Origin: Anaerolineaceae bacterium
GTDB taxonomy: Bacteria > Chloroflexota > Anaerolineae > JAAYZQ01
Assembly: GCA_012514775.1 (NCBI GenBank)
Contig: JAAYZQ010000109.1
Coordinates: forward strand, 1-8,559
DNA: 8,559 nt
Direction of reading: 5' to 3'
The notes under the pieces are model-generated. The model made no database searches and was not told where the DNA came from. It saw only the letters and a program-made list of their open reading frames with translations. This document shows, one piece after another, positions 1-7,186 of the stretch. A program made the translations under genes and the position numbers. The first letter of the stretch is position 1. Every line of letters begins with the position of its first letter.

Positions 1-1
1 C

Positions 2-235
2 AAGGGGTCGCGCAAGAGCACGCCCTACGCGGCCCAGCTCGCGGCCCAACAGGCGGCACGGGTGGCCCAGGACAATGGGATGCGCGAGCTGGACATCTTT
101 GTCAAGGGCCCCGGCCCGGGACGCGAGGCAGCCATCCGCTCTTTGCAAGCGGCGGGTATGGTGGTGCGCTCTATTACCGACGTAACACCCATTCCGCACA
201 ATGGCTGCCGGCCGCCCAAGAGGCGAAGGGTTTAG
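2..235 (+). CDS. rpsK: 30S ribosomal protein S11, C-terminal part
   Basis: This is the last 77 codons of S11; the start lies before the window. The reading frame opens at base 2 and stops at TAG 233-235. The segment [15 protein letters not shown] and the tail [20 protein letters not shown] are the family hallmarks: the glycine/proline loop contacts 16S rRNA, and the basic tail is the usual S11 C-terminus. S11 sits on the platform of the small subunit next to S18 and S6 and helps form the mRNA exit channel. It is followed after 34 nt by rpsD, the normal order at the end of the bacterial spc/alpha cluster. No truncation or frameshift is visible in the part present. Identification is from characteristic sequence and context, and I consider it near certain. 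Confidence 0.97.
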   Translation, partial: KGSRKSTPYAAQLAAQQAARVAQDNGMRELDIFVKGPGPGREAAIRSLQAAGMVVRSITDVTPIPHNGCRPPKRRRV

Positions 236-259
236 CGTAGGCCTTGTTGGCCCACGACT

Positions 260-265
260 AGGAGG
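260..265 (+). promoter_or_regulatory. Shine-Dalgarno of rpsD
   Basis: AGGAGG sits 4 nt before ATG 270. It decides the rpsD start: the same frame is open further upstream to an ATG at 201, but that stretch overlaps the rpsK 3' end, has no good ribosome site, and adds residues not found in S4. Confidence 0.85.
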
Positions 266-269
266 TATA

Positions 270-905
270 ATGGCAAGAAATACGGACCCGGTTTGCAGGC
301 TATGTCGTCGCGAGGGAGAGAAGCTCTTCCTGAAAGGCGAGCGCTGCTACTCACCAAAGTGTGCGATAGAGCGACGCGCCTATCCGCCCGGCTTGCACGG
401 CAGACAGTCACAGTTTCAGAGAAAAGTGTCCGATTACGGACTGCAGTTGCGGGCCAAGCAGAAGGCGCGCCGGGTATATGGTGTGATGGAGCGACAGTTC
501 CGCCGCTATTTCGCAGAGGCAGAGCGACGGCGTGGCCTGACGGGAGCCAACCTGCTGGCCTTGCTCGAAAGCCGCCTGGACAACGTGGTATACCGGCTGG
601 GCTTTGCGGCATCGCGGCCCCAGGCGCGGCAAGTGGTGCGCCATGGCCACATCGAGGTGAACGGCCATCGGGTGAACGTGCCGTCCTACCTGGTCGAGCT
701 TGGTGACGTCGTGAGCGTCCGGCCCGCTAGCCGGCAGATGACGATGTTCAAGGAGATGGCCCAGGATCTGGAGCATCGCGGGGTGCCCGAGTGGCTCAGC
801 CGGGATGACGAGCTTCTGACGGGGCGCGTTCTGTCCATGCCCGATCGAGGTGACCTGGACGTTACCCTCAACGAGCAGTTGATCGTTGAGTATTACAGCC
901 GTTAG
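270..905 (+). CDS. rpsD: 30S ribosomal protein S4, zinc-type (C+ form)
   Basis: S4 is a primary 16S rRNA binder that nucleates small-subunit assembly and shapes the mRNA entry site. The 211-residue product has the usual family length. Its N-terminus holds four cysteines, C9-x2-C12-x13-C26-x4-C31, the metal-binding knuckle of the C+ form known from Thermus and Bacillus stearothermophilus S4. The S4 RNA-binding domain follows at about residues 98-160, with the typical [13 protein letters not shown] helix and the [13 protein letters not shown] turn. The C-terminal stretch ([12 protein letters not shown]) is also standard. The ATG at 270 is chosen because AGGAGG lies just upstream and the protein then begins MARNTDPVC, as in relatives. 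In several bacteria S4 represses its own operon through an mRNA fold; no such leader is evident directly upstream here (34-nt gap). Confidence 0.98.
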   Translation: MARNTDPVCRLCRREGEKLFLKGERCYSPKCAIERRAYPPGLHGRQSQFQRKVSDYGLQLRAKQKARRVYGVMERQFRRYFAEAERRRGLTGANLLALLESRLDNVVYRLGFAASRPQARQVVRHGHIEVNGHRVNVPSYLVELGDVVSVRPASRQMTMFKEMAQDLEHRGVPEWLSRDDELLTGRVLSMPDRGDLDVTLNEQLIVEYYSR

Positions 906-928
906 GCCATAGAATTCTGCCGGCGGGT

Positions 929-955
929 GGGTGGCGCCTACAGGGGCGCCCGCCC
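929..955 (+). other. GC-rich hairpin in the rpsD-rpoA gap
   Basis: Arms 929-938 and 945-955 pair over 10 bp, with one bulged C (951) and one G-T pair, around the 6-nt loop TACAGG. No T-tract follows, so this is not an intrinsic terminator. Its core GGCGCC and its TACAGG loop recur in the hairpin after rpoA (1959-1981). It could be an mRNA processing or regulatory structure, or a small palindromic repeat. The fold is seen by pairing; its function is unknown. Confidence 0.6.
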
Positions 956-984
956 TCTCGCACGGGCAAGGTTTCGCGAGCAAA

Positions 985-989
985 GGGGG
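985..989 (+). promoter_or_regulatory. Shine-Dalgarno supporting the TTG start of rpoA
   Basis: AAAGGGGG (982-989) ends 6 nt before TTG 996. No ATG or GTG is available in this frame near the expected N-terminus. The only upstream ATG-type start, at 927, would add 23 residues read straight through the hairpin and the ribosome site. Confidence 0.7.
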
Positions 990-995
990 TGCCAT

Positions 996-1943
996 TTGTT
1001 AAACCTGGTCTTGCCCAAAATCGAGTCTGATGCTCAAGCGAGGAACTATGGCCGTTTCATCATCGGTCCGATGGAGAGCGGTTACGGAACGACCGTGGGT
1101 AACGCTCTGCGGCGCATCCTGCTTTCGTCGCTGGAGGGCGCGGCTATCACCTCGGTACAGGTGAGGGGCATTCATCACGAGTTTGCTACCGTCCCGCACG
1201 TGCGGGAAGACATGACTTCGCTGCTACTGAACTTGAAGCTCGTCCGGTTCAAGTTCGTGGACGAGGGTGAGGAACAGGCCCGCCTCCGCCTGGAGGTCAA
1301 GGGTGAGGGCATTGTCACCGCGGGCGACATCGTGTGCCCTCCGACGGTGGACGTGGTGAATCCGGAGCAGTATTTGCTGACGACCGATTCGCCGGAAGCC
1401 GACCTGGAGATGGAGATGACCGTCTCGCGTGGGCGGGGCTACTCGCCCGCCGAAGAGCGGGGAAAACTGCCGGTGGCCGAGATCCCAACGGACGCTGTCT
1501 TTTCCCCCGTTCGCAAGATCAACTACAAGGTCGAGCGAGCCAGAATCGGCCAGAGCAGCAACTTTGACCGGCTCTCTTTCGAGATCTGGACCGACGGGAC
1601 CGTTTCGCCCTCGGAGGCGCTGAGCACCGGGGCCCAGATCCTGGCCAGGCACATGGCCATCATTGCCGAATTTGGTGACGTGACCCTCGAGGTCGAGCCC
1701 GAAGCCGAGGAGAGCAAGATCCCGGAGCGGATCGCCGAGGCCAACATCGAGGACCTGGACCTTTCCGTGCGGGCCTTTAACTGCCTGAAGCGGGCGGGGA
1801 TCACCAAGGTCGGCGAGATCATCGAGAAACTGGAGCGGGATGAGGAAGAGCTCCTCGCCATCCGGAACTTTGGGCAAAAGTCGTTGGATGAGTTAAAGGA
1901 CAACCTGCGGCAGAAGGGCTACTGGCCCCTGCCGCCTGAATAG
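996..1943 (+). CDS. rpoA: DNA-directed RNA polymerase subunit alpha
   Basis: Alpha dimerises to start RNA polymerase assembly and binds UP elements and activators through its C-terminal domain. With the TTG start the product is 315 residues, a normal length. The N-terminal domain (about 1-225) contains the signature ESGYGTTVGNALRRILLSSL, used in dimer and beta/beta' contacts, and ends in a typical acidic linker. The C-terminal domain (about 250-310) is a helix-hairpin-helix fold. It keeps the DNA-contacting residues known from E. coli: R259, N262, G293, K295 and S296 correspond to E. coli R265, N268, G296, K298 and S299. The start is inferred from the AAAGGGGG ribosome site 6 nt upstream and from the family start pattern LNLVLPKIE. 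Gaps of 90 nt before and 131 nt after, each with a similar hairpin, set this gene apart in the operon. Confidence 0.97.
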   Translation: MLNLVLPKIESDAQARNYGRFIIGPMESGYGTTVGNALRRILLSSLEGAAITSVQVRGIHHEFATVPHVREDMTSLLLNLKLVRFKFVDEGEEQARLRLEVKGEGIVTAGDIVCPPTVDVVNPEQYLLTTDSPEADLEMEMTVSRGRGYSPAEERGKLPVAEIPTDAVFSPVRKINYKVERARIGQSSNFDRLSFEIWTDGTVSPSEALSTGAQILARHMAIIAEFGDVTLEVEPEAEESKIPERIAEANIEDLDLSVRAFNCLKRAGITKVGEIIEKLERDEEELLAIRNFGQKSLDELKDNLRQKGYWPLPPE

Positions 1944-1958
1944 GATCGAGGGTCATGG

Positions 1959-1981
1959 CCGGGCGCCGTACAGGCGCCCGG
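1959..1981 (+). other. GC-rich hairpin in the rpoA-rplQ gap
   Basis: Perfect 9-bp stem (1959-1967 with 1973-1981, CCGGGCGCC and its complement) closed by the 5-nt loop GTACA, 15 nt after the rpoA stop. It shares the GGCGCC core and TACA loop with the hairpin before rpoA. No T-run follows, so termination is unlikely. It may slow 3' exonucleases or separate the rpoA and rplQ messages. Confidence 0.65.
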
Positions 1982-2007
1982 GCTGACCGGCGAGGGGTGT
2001 GTCTGAG

Positions 2008-2048
2008 GGCAGGCTAGCAGGGACACGCACCGGGATAGGCAGCCTGCC
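2008..2048 (+). other. Inverted repeat in the rplQ leader
   Basis: GGCAGGCT (2008-2015) and AGCCTGCC (2041-2048) are perfect 8-bp complements separated by 25 nt. They lie between the rpoA 3' hairpin and the rplQ ribosome sites (TGGAGG 2057-2062 and GAGG 2067-2070). The position would suit translational control of L17, but no known leader motif was recognised. Confidence 0.4.
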
Positions 2049-2074
2049 AATTTGTCTGGAGGCATTGAGGCAAA

Positions 2075-2572
2075 ATGAGACATGGTAAAGCCGGCCGCCA
2101 CCTGGGCCGCTCGAGCGGCCATCGGCGAGCTCTATATCGCAATCTGATCACAGAGTTGTTCCGCCATGAGCGGATCCGGACCACGGAGGCCAAGGCCCGG
2201 GCCGTCCGCCCCCTGGCGGAACGCCTGGTGACCAAGGCGCGCAAGGCGCGGGCAGAACGGGTCGTGGAGCTGGCCAAGCAGCGGAACACCGAGAAGCTGG
2301 CGGCCTGGTTCAATGCCCGGCGCGCGGATCAGCTCATCGCCCTGGCGGATGAAGGTGACGAGGATACCCTGGGGCGCATGGCCGCCGAGATGGCCCTGCA
2401 CGCCCGGCGCCAGTTGCTGGCCGAGCTGACGGACCACGATGTGGCCCACAAGCTCGTGGAAGAGATCGCGCCTCGCTTCGAGGATCGGCCGGGGGGGTAT
2501 ACCCGGATGTTCAAGCTCGGCGAGCGCAAGGGAGACGCGGCCCGCATGGCCATCCTGGAGCTGGTAGAATAG
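2075..2572 (+). CDS. rplQ: 50S ribosomal protein L17 with an internal insertion
   Basis: L17 lies near the peptide exit tunnel on the large subunit. The ends are unmistakable: [20 protein letters not shown] and [22 protein letters not shown] in the first 46 residues, and the [23 protein letters not shown] and [11 protein letters not shown] segments at 109-165. The product is 165 residues, whereas most bacterial L17 proteins are about 115-130. The extra length is one block at roughly residues 58-107, rich in Ala, Glu and Arg and likely helical, inserted between the N-terminal helices and the HARRQ helix. The frame is continuous and the codon use matches its neighbours, so this is not a frameshift. 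The start ATG 2075 has GAGG 4 nt upstream. It follows rpoA as in most bacteria. Identity is certain; the role of the inserted block is unknown. Confidence 0.96.
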   Translation: MRHGKAGRHLGRSSGHRRALYRNLITELFRHERIRTTEAKARAVRPLAERLVTKARKARAERVVELAKQRNTEKLAAWFNARRADQLIALADEGDEDTLGRMAAEMALHARRQLLAELTDHDVAHKLVEEIAPRFEDRPGGYTRMFKLGERKGDAARMAILELVE

Positions 2573-2608
2573 GGGAGCCTGGCCTGGGGTCGCGGCGTGA
2601 AGGGCAGG

Positions 2609-3403
2609 ATGGAGCCGGGCACAGTCGCCGCCCCTCGCCTGTGGGCCAAGATCGAGTACGATGGCACCGACTTTTATGGGTTTCAGGTCCAGGCAGGCGA
2701 GCGGACGGTCCAGGGAGAGCTGGAGCGGGCGCTGGCCGTGCTGTCGGGCAACCCGACGAGGGTCGTGGGTGCGGGGCGTACGGATCGGGGCGTTCATGCC
2801 GAGGGACAGGTCGTCCGCTTTGAAGTGGACTGGAAGCACGGCCTGGACGACCTGCACCGGGGGCTGAATGCCGTCCTGGCAGCCGACGTGGCGGTGCTGG
2901 CATTGGGACGGGCGCCCGAGGGGTTTCACCCGCGGTTCAGCGCCCGAAGCCGGACCTATCGCTACTCGATCCTGAACCGGCGCTGGCCGTCGCCATTGTA
3001 CAGGAGGACGGCCTGGCACGTGACCAGGGAGCTGGACGTGGGGCGAATGGCCGAGGCCAGCAAGCTGCTGCTGGGGTCCCAGGACATGGCGACCTTTGGG
3101 CGGCCTCCAGAGAGGGGCTGCGTTGGGAGCAAAGCGAGTACGGTGCGCACGGTGCTCAGGGCAGAGTGGAAAGAGAGTGGCTCGCTTCTCACTTTTCATC
3201 TCGAAGCGAACGCGTTTCTGTTTCGCATGGTGCGGAGCATCGTAGGCACATTGGCACTGGTAGGCTGGAAAGAGATCTCGGTCGAGGAGTTTCGTGCGAT
3301 CCTGGAGGCCCGCGATCGCAGCCGGGTCAAGCGGGTGGCCCCAGCCCACGGTCTGTGCCTGGTAGAAGTGAATTACGCTGCGAGTGAAGGAGTTACGTCG
3401 TGA
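2609..3403 (+). CDS. truA: tRNA pseudouridine(38-40) synthase TruA
   Basis: TruA converts uridines 38, 39 and 40 of the tRNA anticodon arm to pseudouridine. From ATG 2609 the protein has 264 residues, the usual family size. The catalytic motif [14 protein letters not shown] is present with the nucleophilic aspartate at D59 (E. coli D60). Further signatures are [12 protein letters not shown] near the N-terminus, [15 protein letters not shown] in the middle, and the [15 protein letters not shown] motif near the C-terminus. The start is uncertain: an in-frame GTG at 2597 would add four residues. ATG 2609 is preferred because GAAGGG (2599-2604) precedes it. The gene lies 36 nt after rplQ, and its TGA overlaps the GTG start of rplM by 4 nt, so the two are probably translationally coupled. 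The order rplQ-truA-rplM-rpsI is common in Gram-positive-like genomes. Confidence 0.96.
   Translation: MEPGTVAAPRLWAKIEYDGTDFYGFQVQAGERTVQGELERALAVLSGNPTRVVGAGRTDRGVHAEGQVVRFEVDWKHGLDDLHRGLNAVLAADVAVLALGRAPEGFHPRFSARSRTYRYSILNRRWPSPLYRRTAWHVTRELDVGRMAEASKLLLGSQDMATFGRPPERGCVGSKASTVRTVLRAEWKESGSLLTFHLEANAFLFRMVRSIVGTLALVGWKEISVEEFRAILEARDRSRVKRVAPAHGLCLVEVNYAASEGVTS
3387..3392 (+). promoter_or_regulatory. Shine-Dalgarno of rplM inside truA
   Basis: AAGGAG ends 7 nt before GTG 3400. It lies within the last codons of truA and fixes the GTG as the rplM start, giving a 4-nt stop/start overlap. Confidence 0.85.
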
Positions 3404-3828
3404 GGACATTTACGGCTCAAGCAGAAAAAGTCGAACGCAAGTGGTATGTCGTGGACGCGGAGGGGCAGACCCTCGGGCGCCTGGCTTCCAAGATCGCGCC
3501 CATTCTCAGGGGCAAGCACAAGCCGATCTATACTCCGCACCTGGACACCGGCGACTTTGTCATTGTCATCAACGCCGAGAAGGTACGGGTTACCGGCAAC
3601 AAATTGGATCAGAAATTCTACCATCGCCACTCGGGCTATCCCGGGGGGCTGACGAGCATCAGACTTCGCGATCAACTGAGCCGGCATCCGGAACGCGTGC
3701 TCCAGGCAGCCGTGCGGGGCATGCTGCCCAAGAACAAGCTCGGGCGGCAGATGATCAAGAAGCTAAAGGTGTACGCGGGTGATGCGCACCCCCACGAGGC
3801 GCAGCAGCCCAAGGCGCTAGAGATCTAG
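3400..3828 (+). CDS. rplM: 50S ribosomal protein L13
   Basis: L13 is an early-assembling large-subunit protein that binds 23S rRNA. The 142-residue product has the normal bacterial length. Recognisable segments in order are [17 protein letters not shown] near the N-terminus, the [19 protein letters not shown] strand-turn-strand, [13 protein letters not shown] in the middle, and [14 protein letters not shown] followed by [12 protein letters not shown] near the C-terminus. It starts at GTG, directed by AAGGAG 7 nt upstream, and overlaps the truA stop by 4 nt. Its own stop is 10 nt before rpsI. L13 and S9 are a near-universal gene pair and are commonly expressed together; nothing odd is seen in the coding sequence. 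Confidence 0.98.
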   Translation: MRTFTAQAEKVERKWYVVDAEGQTLGRLASKIAPILRGKHKPIYTPHLDTGDFVIVINAEKVRVTGNKLDQKFYHRHSGYPGGLTSIRLRDQLSRHPERVLQAAVRGMLPKNKLGRQMIKKLKVYAGDAHPHEAQQPKALEI

Positions 3829-3838
3829 GAGAGGATAG

Positions 3839-4237
3839 ATGTCTGAAGAGATACGCTATTACGAAGGGGTTGGCCGTCGCAAGCGGGCCGTGGCGCGCGT
3901 GCGCCTCTATCCCGGCCAGGGCGAGGTCGTGGTCAACGGCAAGTCGGCGGAGGAGTATTTCGGCCGTATGCAGGACCAGACCGCGGTCGTCGCTCCCTTG
4001 AAGGTCACCAGCAACGAGGGGCGGTTCAATTTGTCGGTCATCGTCCGTGGTGGTGGCATCACAGGCCAGGCCGAGGCAATCCGGCATGGTCTGGCGCGGG
4101 CTCTTCTGCTGTATGACCCGCAGGCCAAGGCGCCCCTGCGCGATGCAGGGTTCCTGACTCGCGATCCCCGCGAGAAGGAGCGCAAAAAGCCCGGACTCAA
4201 GCGCGCCCGGAAGGCACCGCAGTACACCAAGCGCTAG
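3839..4237 (+). CDS. rpsI: 30S ribosomal protein S9
   Basis: S9 is in the head of the small subunit, with a C-terminal tail that reaches the P-site tRNA. The 132-residue product is of usual length. It shows the motif [20 protein letters not shown] at residues 7-26, [19 protein letters not shown] in the middle, and the strongly basic end [17 protein letters not shown]. The final Lys-Arg is the conserved P-site contact. ATG 3839 is preceded by the purine-rich run GGAGAGG (3828-3834), which overlaps the last base of the rplM stop. It is the last gene of the ribosomal operon: an intrinsic terminator lies about 100 nt downstream and a new promoter follows. Confidence 0.98.
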   Translation: MSEEIRYYEGVGRRKRAVARVRLYPGQGEVVVNGKSAEEYFGRMQDQTAVVAPLKVTSNEGRFNLSVIVRGGGITGQAEAIRHGLARALLLYDPQAKAPLRDAGFLTRDPREKERKKPGLKRARKAPQYTKR

Positions 4238-4336
4238 AAAGCGGCCGGGAGGGTGCGTTCGTGTGCGCGCGCCGCGGCGCAGTGGCGTCGCGCTGCCTGC
4301 CACGGACCACGCCGGCCCGGAGGGCATGGGCACGAG

Positions 4337-4368
4337 AGGGGATGAAGCCGTTTGGCTCATCCCCTTTT
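4337..4368 (+). terminator. Intrinsic terminator of the ribosomal operon
   Basis: Stem GGGGATGA (4338-4345) pairs with TCATCCCC (4357-4364). It is extended inward by GCC/GGC across one bulged A (4346), with loop GTTT (4350-4353), and is followed at once by TTTT (4365-4368). A4337 can also pair with the first T. A strong stem, tetraloop and T-run about 100 nt after rpsI make this the operon end. The rest of the 4238-4336 stretch holds only GC-rich sequence with a 12-bp palindrome GCGCCGCGGCGC (4269-4280) and no gene I can support. Confidence 0.88.
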
Positions 4369-4387
4369 ATCGTTGTGCGGCCGGCTA

Positions 4388-4416
4388 TTGCCAAGCAGGT
4401 TAAAAGCTGGTATAAT
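4388..4416 (+). promoter_or_regulatory. Extended -10 sigma70-type promoter for the kinase operon
   Basis: TTGCCA (4388-4393; 4 of 6 to consensus), a 17-nt spacer, then perfect TATAAT (4411-4416) preceded by TG plus one base (4408-4410), the extended -10 element. Transcription should begin near 4423, leaving a leader of about 75 nt before the kinase gene. It is only 20 nt after the ribosomal terminator, so the two units are clearly separated. Confidence 0.88.
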
Positions 4417-4497
4417 AGCACACATCGGGAGTGGCGAGGACACCGGTCGTGACTGAATCCTTCAAGTGAGCAGCGATGCGCACCGCACGAGCGTGAA

Positions 4498-7185
4498 ATG
4501 ATGTTTGTTCTATCAGAAGCAGGCAAGCTACTGAGCAGTCCACAGGGCAGCCTGGTCTATCACCTGCTGCTCCTGTGGGCCTTGTGGTTTGGCTGGGGCA
4601 TGGCCCGGGGAGAGTGGCGGCGCTCGCGCCAGGAGCCTGCCCACCGCCTTCTCCTGGCCATGGGGGGCTTGTTGCTGCTGCGCATCGTATACGTCGCCGG
4701 CAGCCTGTTCGCCTCCGGCGGTCGGGTGGATCCCGTGGTTCTCCTCCCTCCCCTGGAGCACGCCGTGGACGCGGCCAGCCTGGCTCTCCTGGCCTGGGCC
4801 TACATGCCGCCCGCCCGGCAGCGGGGCCGACTGTGGGATCAGGTCCTGGGCGCGATCCTCCTCGCCATCATCCTGGGCTCGGCAGCTCTGGGCGTCTTCT
4901 GGAGCCGGGAACTGGCCGTCGATGGGGCGCTGAGCTATAACGGCCACTGGCAGGCCATCGTGGGGAGCGCTGTCCAGCTCGGCCTCGCGGTCCTGGCAAT
5001 CGCCGCCGTGCTGCGCAGCCGGCCCGCGGGGTGGGGCACGCTGGCGGCAGCGCTGTTGTTTGCCGGCCTCGGCGCGGTGGCCCAGTTGTCCTTGGCGCCG
5101 GCCGCCCCCCATCTGCCTGTCTGGCAGAGGCTGGCCAACCTGGTCGCCTATCCCCTCATCGCCATCGCCGTCTACCAGCAGATTATCGTCGGGCTGCGGG
5201 CCCACAGCCGGGAGATGCAGGACATCAGCCAGGCGTCCCTCGACCAGATCAAGAGCCTGCTCTACCTTTTTGAGGCCAGCCAGCAGACCTCCAGCTCGCT
5301 GGACATGCCCACCGTATTGGACAATGCCGTGCGGGGCATCGCCCGGGTGCTGGGCGCCGATCAGTGCGCCATCGCCTTTCCCGAAGAGTCGAACCCCGGG
5401 CAGATGCGGCTGGTGGCCATCCACAACCCGACGCGCCAGGGGCGCGGCGAGGCCGTCGCCTTTCCGCTGGAATACCAGTTGACGGTGCAGCAGGCCGTGC
5501 GCCGCCGCAAATACGTCATCGTCGAAGAGTCGGACAACGTCCAGCTCAAGGTTCTGTTCGCGCTGCTGGGCTCGGGCGACACGGGGCCCCTCCTCGTGCA
5601 GCCTCTCATCGGCGAGAAGGACGTCATCGGGGCCATCATCGTGGGCAACTCCCGAAGCCGCCGGCCCTTCACGCCCAACGAGGCCAAGCTGTGCCAGTCG
5701 ATGGCCGAGCAGGCGGTGACGGCCATCGAGAACGCCAGGCGCCACGAGGCCGCGCAGCGCACCATCCAGACGTTGACCAAAGAGCAGGCCGAAGAGCGGC
5801 GCCTGGCCCAGCAGCTCCGCGACCAACTGCAAGAGATGGCCAACCGCGTAGCCCAGGCCCAGGGCGAGATCGAGTCGCTGGGCCAGCGCGAGGCGGCGGC
5901 CAGGGAAGCGCGCAACGCCCTGGAGATCCGGCTGGTCAGCAGCCGGGCCGAAGCGGATACCCTCTCCGAGCGCCTGTCCATCCTGGAGAGCGACCTGGCC
6001 CAGGCCCACGCCAACGCCGAAGCGCGCCAGCGCTGGCACGAGCAGGAGCTGGAACAAGAGCTTGAAGAGTGGGCGGCCACCGTGCGCAGCGCCGAGGCGA
6101 CGCTGGCCATCCTCCAGGGCATGACCGCCGGGGTCCTGGTGAGCGATGCCCAGGGCCTTATCCAGGAGTCCAACGTCGCCGCCGAGATCCTCCTCGACCG
6201 CGGCACCGAGGATCTACAGGGCGCGCCCCTGGCAGGCATCAGCGACCAGGAGCGCTGGCTGCAAGCCCTGGCCACAGCCGGCAGCGGCGAAGCGGTGCGC
6301 CTGACCCTGGGCATGGGCGACAACGTCCTTATGTGCGACGTGGCCCCTCTGCCCGATCCCCAGGCGGCCGAGGGAGACGAGCCGCGGCTGGTGGTCATCC
6401 TGCAAGACATTTCGGACGAGGTTCGGGAGCGACGGGGCCACATGGAGGCCACCGCCGCGCTGGCAGAAGAGCTGCGCACGCCGGTGACGACCATCATCAA
6501 CTATGCCGAAGTCCTGTTGGGCGAGACGATGGGCTTGTTGGGCGATGCCCAGCGCCGGTTTGTGCTCCAGATCAAGTCGGGCGCCGAGAGCATCCTGCAG
6601 ATGGCCGGGGCGCTCTCTGCGGAGGCAGAGTACCAGCAGCCGTGGTCGAGGCCCCAGACGCAGCCCCTGGACGTGAACCAGGTCATCCAGGACACGGTGG
6701 CCGGCTCCCAGGTCAGGCTGGAGGACAAGGCCCTGACCGTCGATCTTCAGCTTGGGGAAGACCTGCCGGCCATCAACGCCGACCCCGATTACATGCGCTG
6801 CGTGCTGGACAATCTTCTGTCCAACGCCTGCCTGGCCTCCGGCCTCGGCGGGCAGATCGAGGTGCAGACCAGCGCCTCCCAGGGCTCGCCTCCGGGTTCC
6901 GACGGCTGGGTGCCCAACGGCGATCGATTCGTCGTGGTCTCGGTCCGCGACTCGGGCGGTGGGCTCTCGGACGAAGCGCTGGGCCGCGTGTTTGACCGGG
7001 CACGCCCCAGCCGCGTGCCGCGGGGATTGGGCGAATCGGGAGCCGGCCTGTCGTTGGTCAAGACCCTCGTCGAGGTGCATGGCGGCCGTCTCTGGGTCGA
7101 AAGCGAGAAGGGGGTGGGCACCACCTTTCGCTTTGTCTTGCCCATAGACGACGGGGGGAGCACCGGCGAGGGCGACGGCGCGTAG
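4498..7185 (+). CDS. Membrane sensor kinase homologue, GAF-PAS, H-box His replaced by Glu
   Basis: The 895-residue protein begins with about seven hydrophobic segments (residues 15-230), resembling the 7TM sensory regions of Chloroflexota kinases. A GAF-like domain follows (about 268-414), then a long coiled coil rich in Gln, Glu, Ala and Arg (415-530), a PAS-like domain (about 530-640), a HisKA-like dimerisation helix pair (650-710) and an HATPase_c domain (about 760-885). ATP-binding motifs are intact: N-box N772 and N776, G1 box DSGGG at 818-822, G2 box GAGL at 848-851. The H-box, however, reads AEELRTP where SHELRTP is expected, so the phosphoacceptor His is E657 (GAA, 6466-6468). The phosphatase-type motif E658-L-R-T661 remains. 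No response regulator lies nearby; a LysM gene follows after 1 nt. A second ATG at 4501 is an alternative start. No clear Shine-Dalgarno precedes either. True substrate and partner are unknown. Confidence 0.9.
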   Translation: MMFVLSEAGKLLSSPQGSLVYHLLLLWALWFGWGMARGEWRRSRQEPAHRLLLAMGGLLLLRIVYVAGSLFASGGRVDPVVLLPPLEHAVDAASLALLAWAYMPPARQRGRLWDQVLGAILLAIILGSAALGVFWSRELAVDGALSYNGHWQAIVGSAVQLGLAVLAIAAVLRSRPAGWGTLAAALLFAGLGAVAQLSLAPAAPHLPVWQRLANLVAYPLIAIAVYQQIIVGLRAHSREMQDISQASLDQIKSLLYLFEASQQTSSSLDMPTVLDNAVRGIARVLGADQCAIAFPEESNPGQMRLVAIHNPTRQGRGEAVAFPLEYQLTVQQAVRRRKYVIVEESDNVQLKVLFALLGSGDTGPLLVQPLIGEKDVIGAIIVGNSRSRRPFTPNEAKLCQSMAEQAVTAIENARRHEAAQRTIQTLTKEQAEERRLAQQLRDQLQEMANRVAQAQGEIESLGQREAAAREARNALEIRLVSSRAEADTLSERLSILESDLAQAHANAEARQRWHEQELEQELEEWAATVRSAEATLAILQGMTAGVLVSDAQGLIQESNVAAEILLDRGTEDLQGAPLAGISDQERWLQALATAGSGEAVRLTLGMGDNVLMCDVAPLPDPQAAEGDEPRLVVILQDISDEVRERRGHMEATAALAEELRTPVTTIINYAEVLLGETMGLLGDAQRRFVLQIKSGAESILQMAGALSAEAEYQQPWSRPQTQPLDVNQVIQDTVAGSQVRLEDKALTVDLQLGEDLPAINADPDYMRCVLDNLLSNACLASGLGGQIEVQTSASQGSPPGSDGWVPNGDRFVVVSVRDSGGGLSDEALGRVFDRARPSRVPRGLGESGAGLSLVKTLVEVHGGRLWVESEKGVGTTFRFVLPIDDGGSTGEGDGA

Positions 7186-7186
7186 C

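Noticed and set aside
241..259. Short GGCC/GGCC inverted repeat before rpsD as an S4 autoregulatory fold
   Set aside because: A 4-bp stem in a 34-nt gap is too weak to support a regulatory claim.
201..269. Extended N-terminus for S4 from ATG 201
   Set aside because: It overlaps the rpsK 3' end and lacks a good ribosome site; AGGAGG before ATG 270 and the conserved S4 start fit the shorter form.
927..995. Longer RpoA from an upstream start at 927
   Set aside because: It would translate the hairpin and the ribosome site of the TTG start, and adds 23 residues not typical of alpha.
2132..3409. Minus-strand open frame of 425 codons opposite rplQ and truA
   Set aside because: It spans two confidently identified plus-strand genes and shows no recognisable family. 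Open antisense frames are common at this GC content.
4261..4452. 63-codon plus-strand frame in the rpsI-kinase gap
   Set aside because: It reads through the intrinsic terminator and the promoter, with no ribosome site and no recognisable product.
4528..6057. Long minus-strand open frame (509 codons) opposite the kinase gene
   Set aside because: It is the complement of a clearly coding plus-strand gene with recognisable domains. Its product is a low-complexity Gly/Gln/Arg/Pro-rich chain without any recognised motif, as expected of GC-rich shadow frames.
6212..6232. TACAGGGCGCGCCCCTG inside the kinase gene, resembling the rpoA-flanking hairpin loop and arm
   Set aside because: It lies in the PAS coding region, lacks the left arm of the hairpin and is explained by GC-rich codons.
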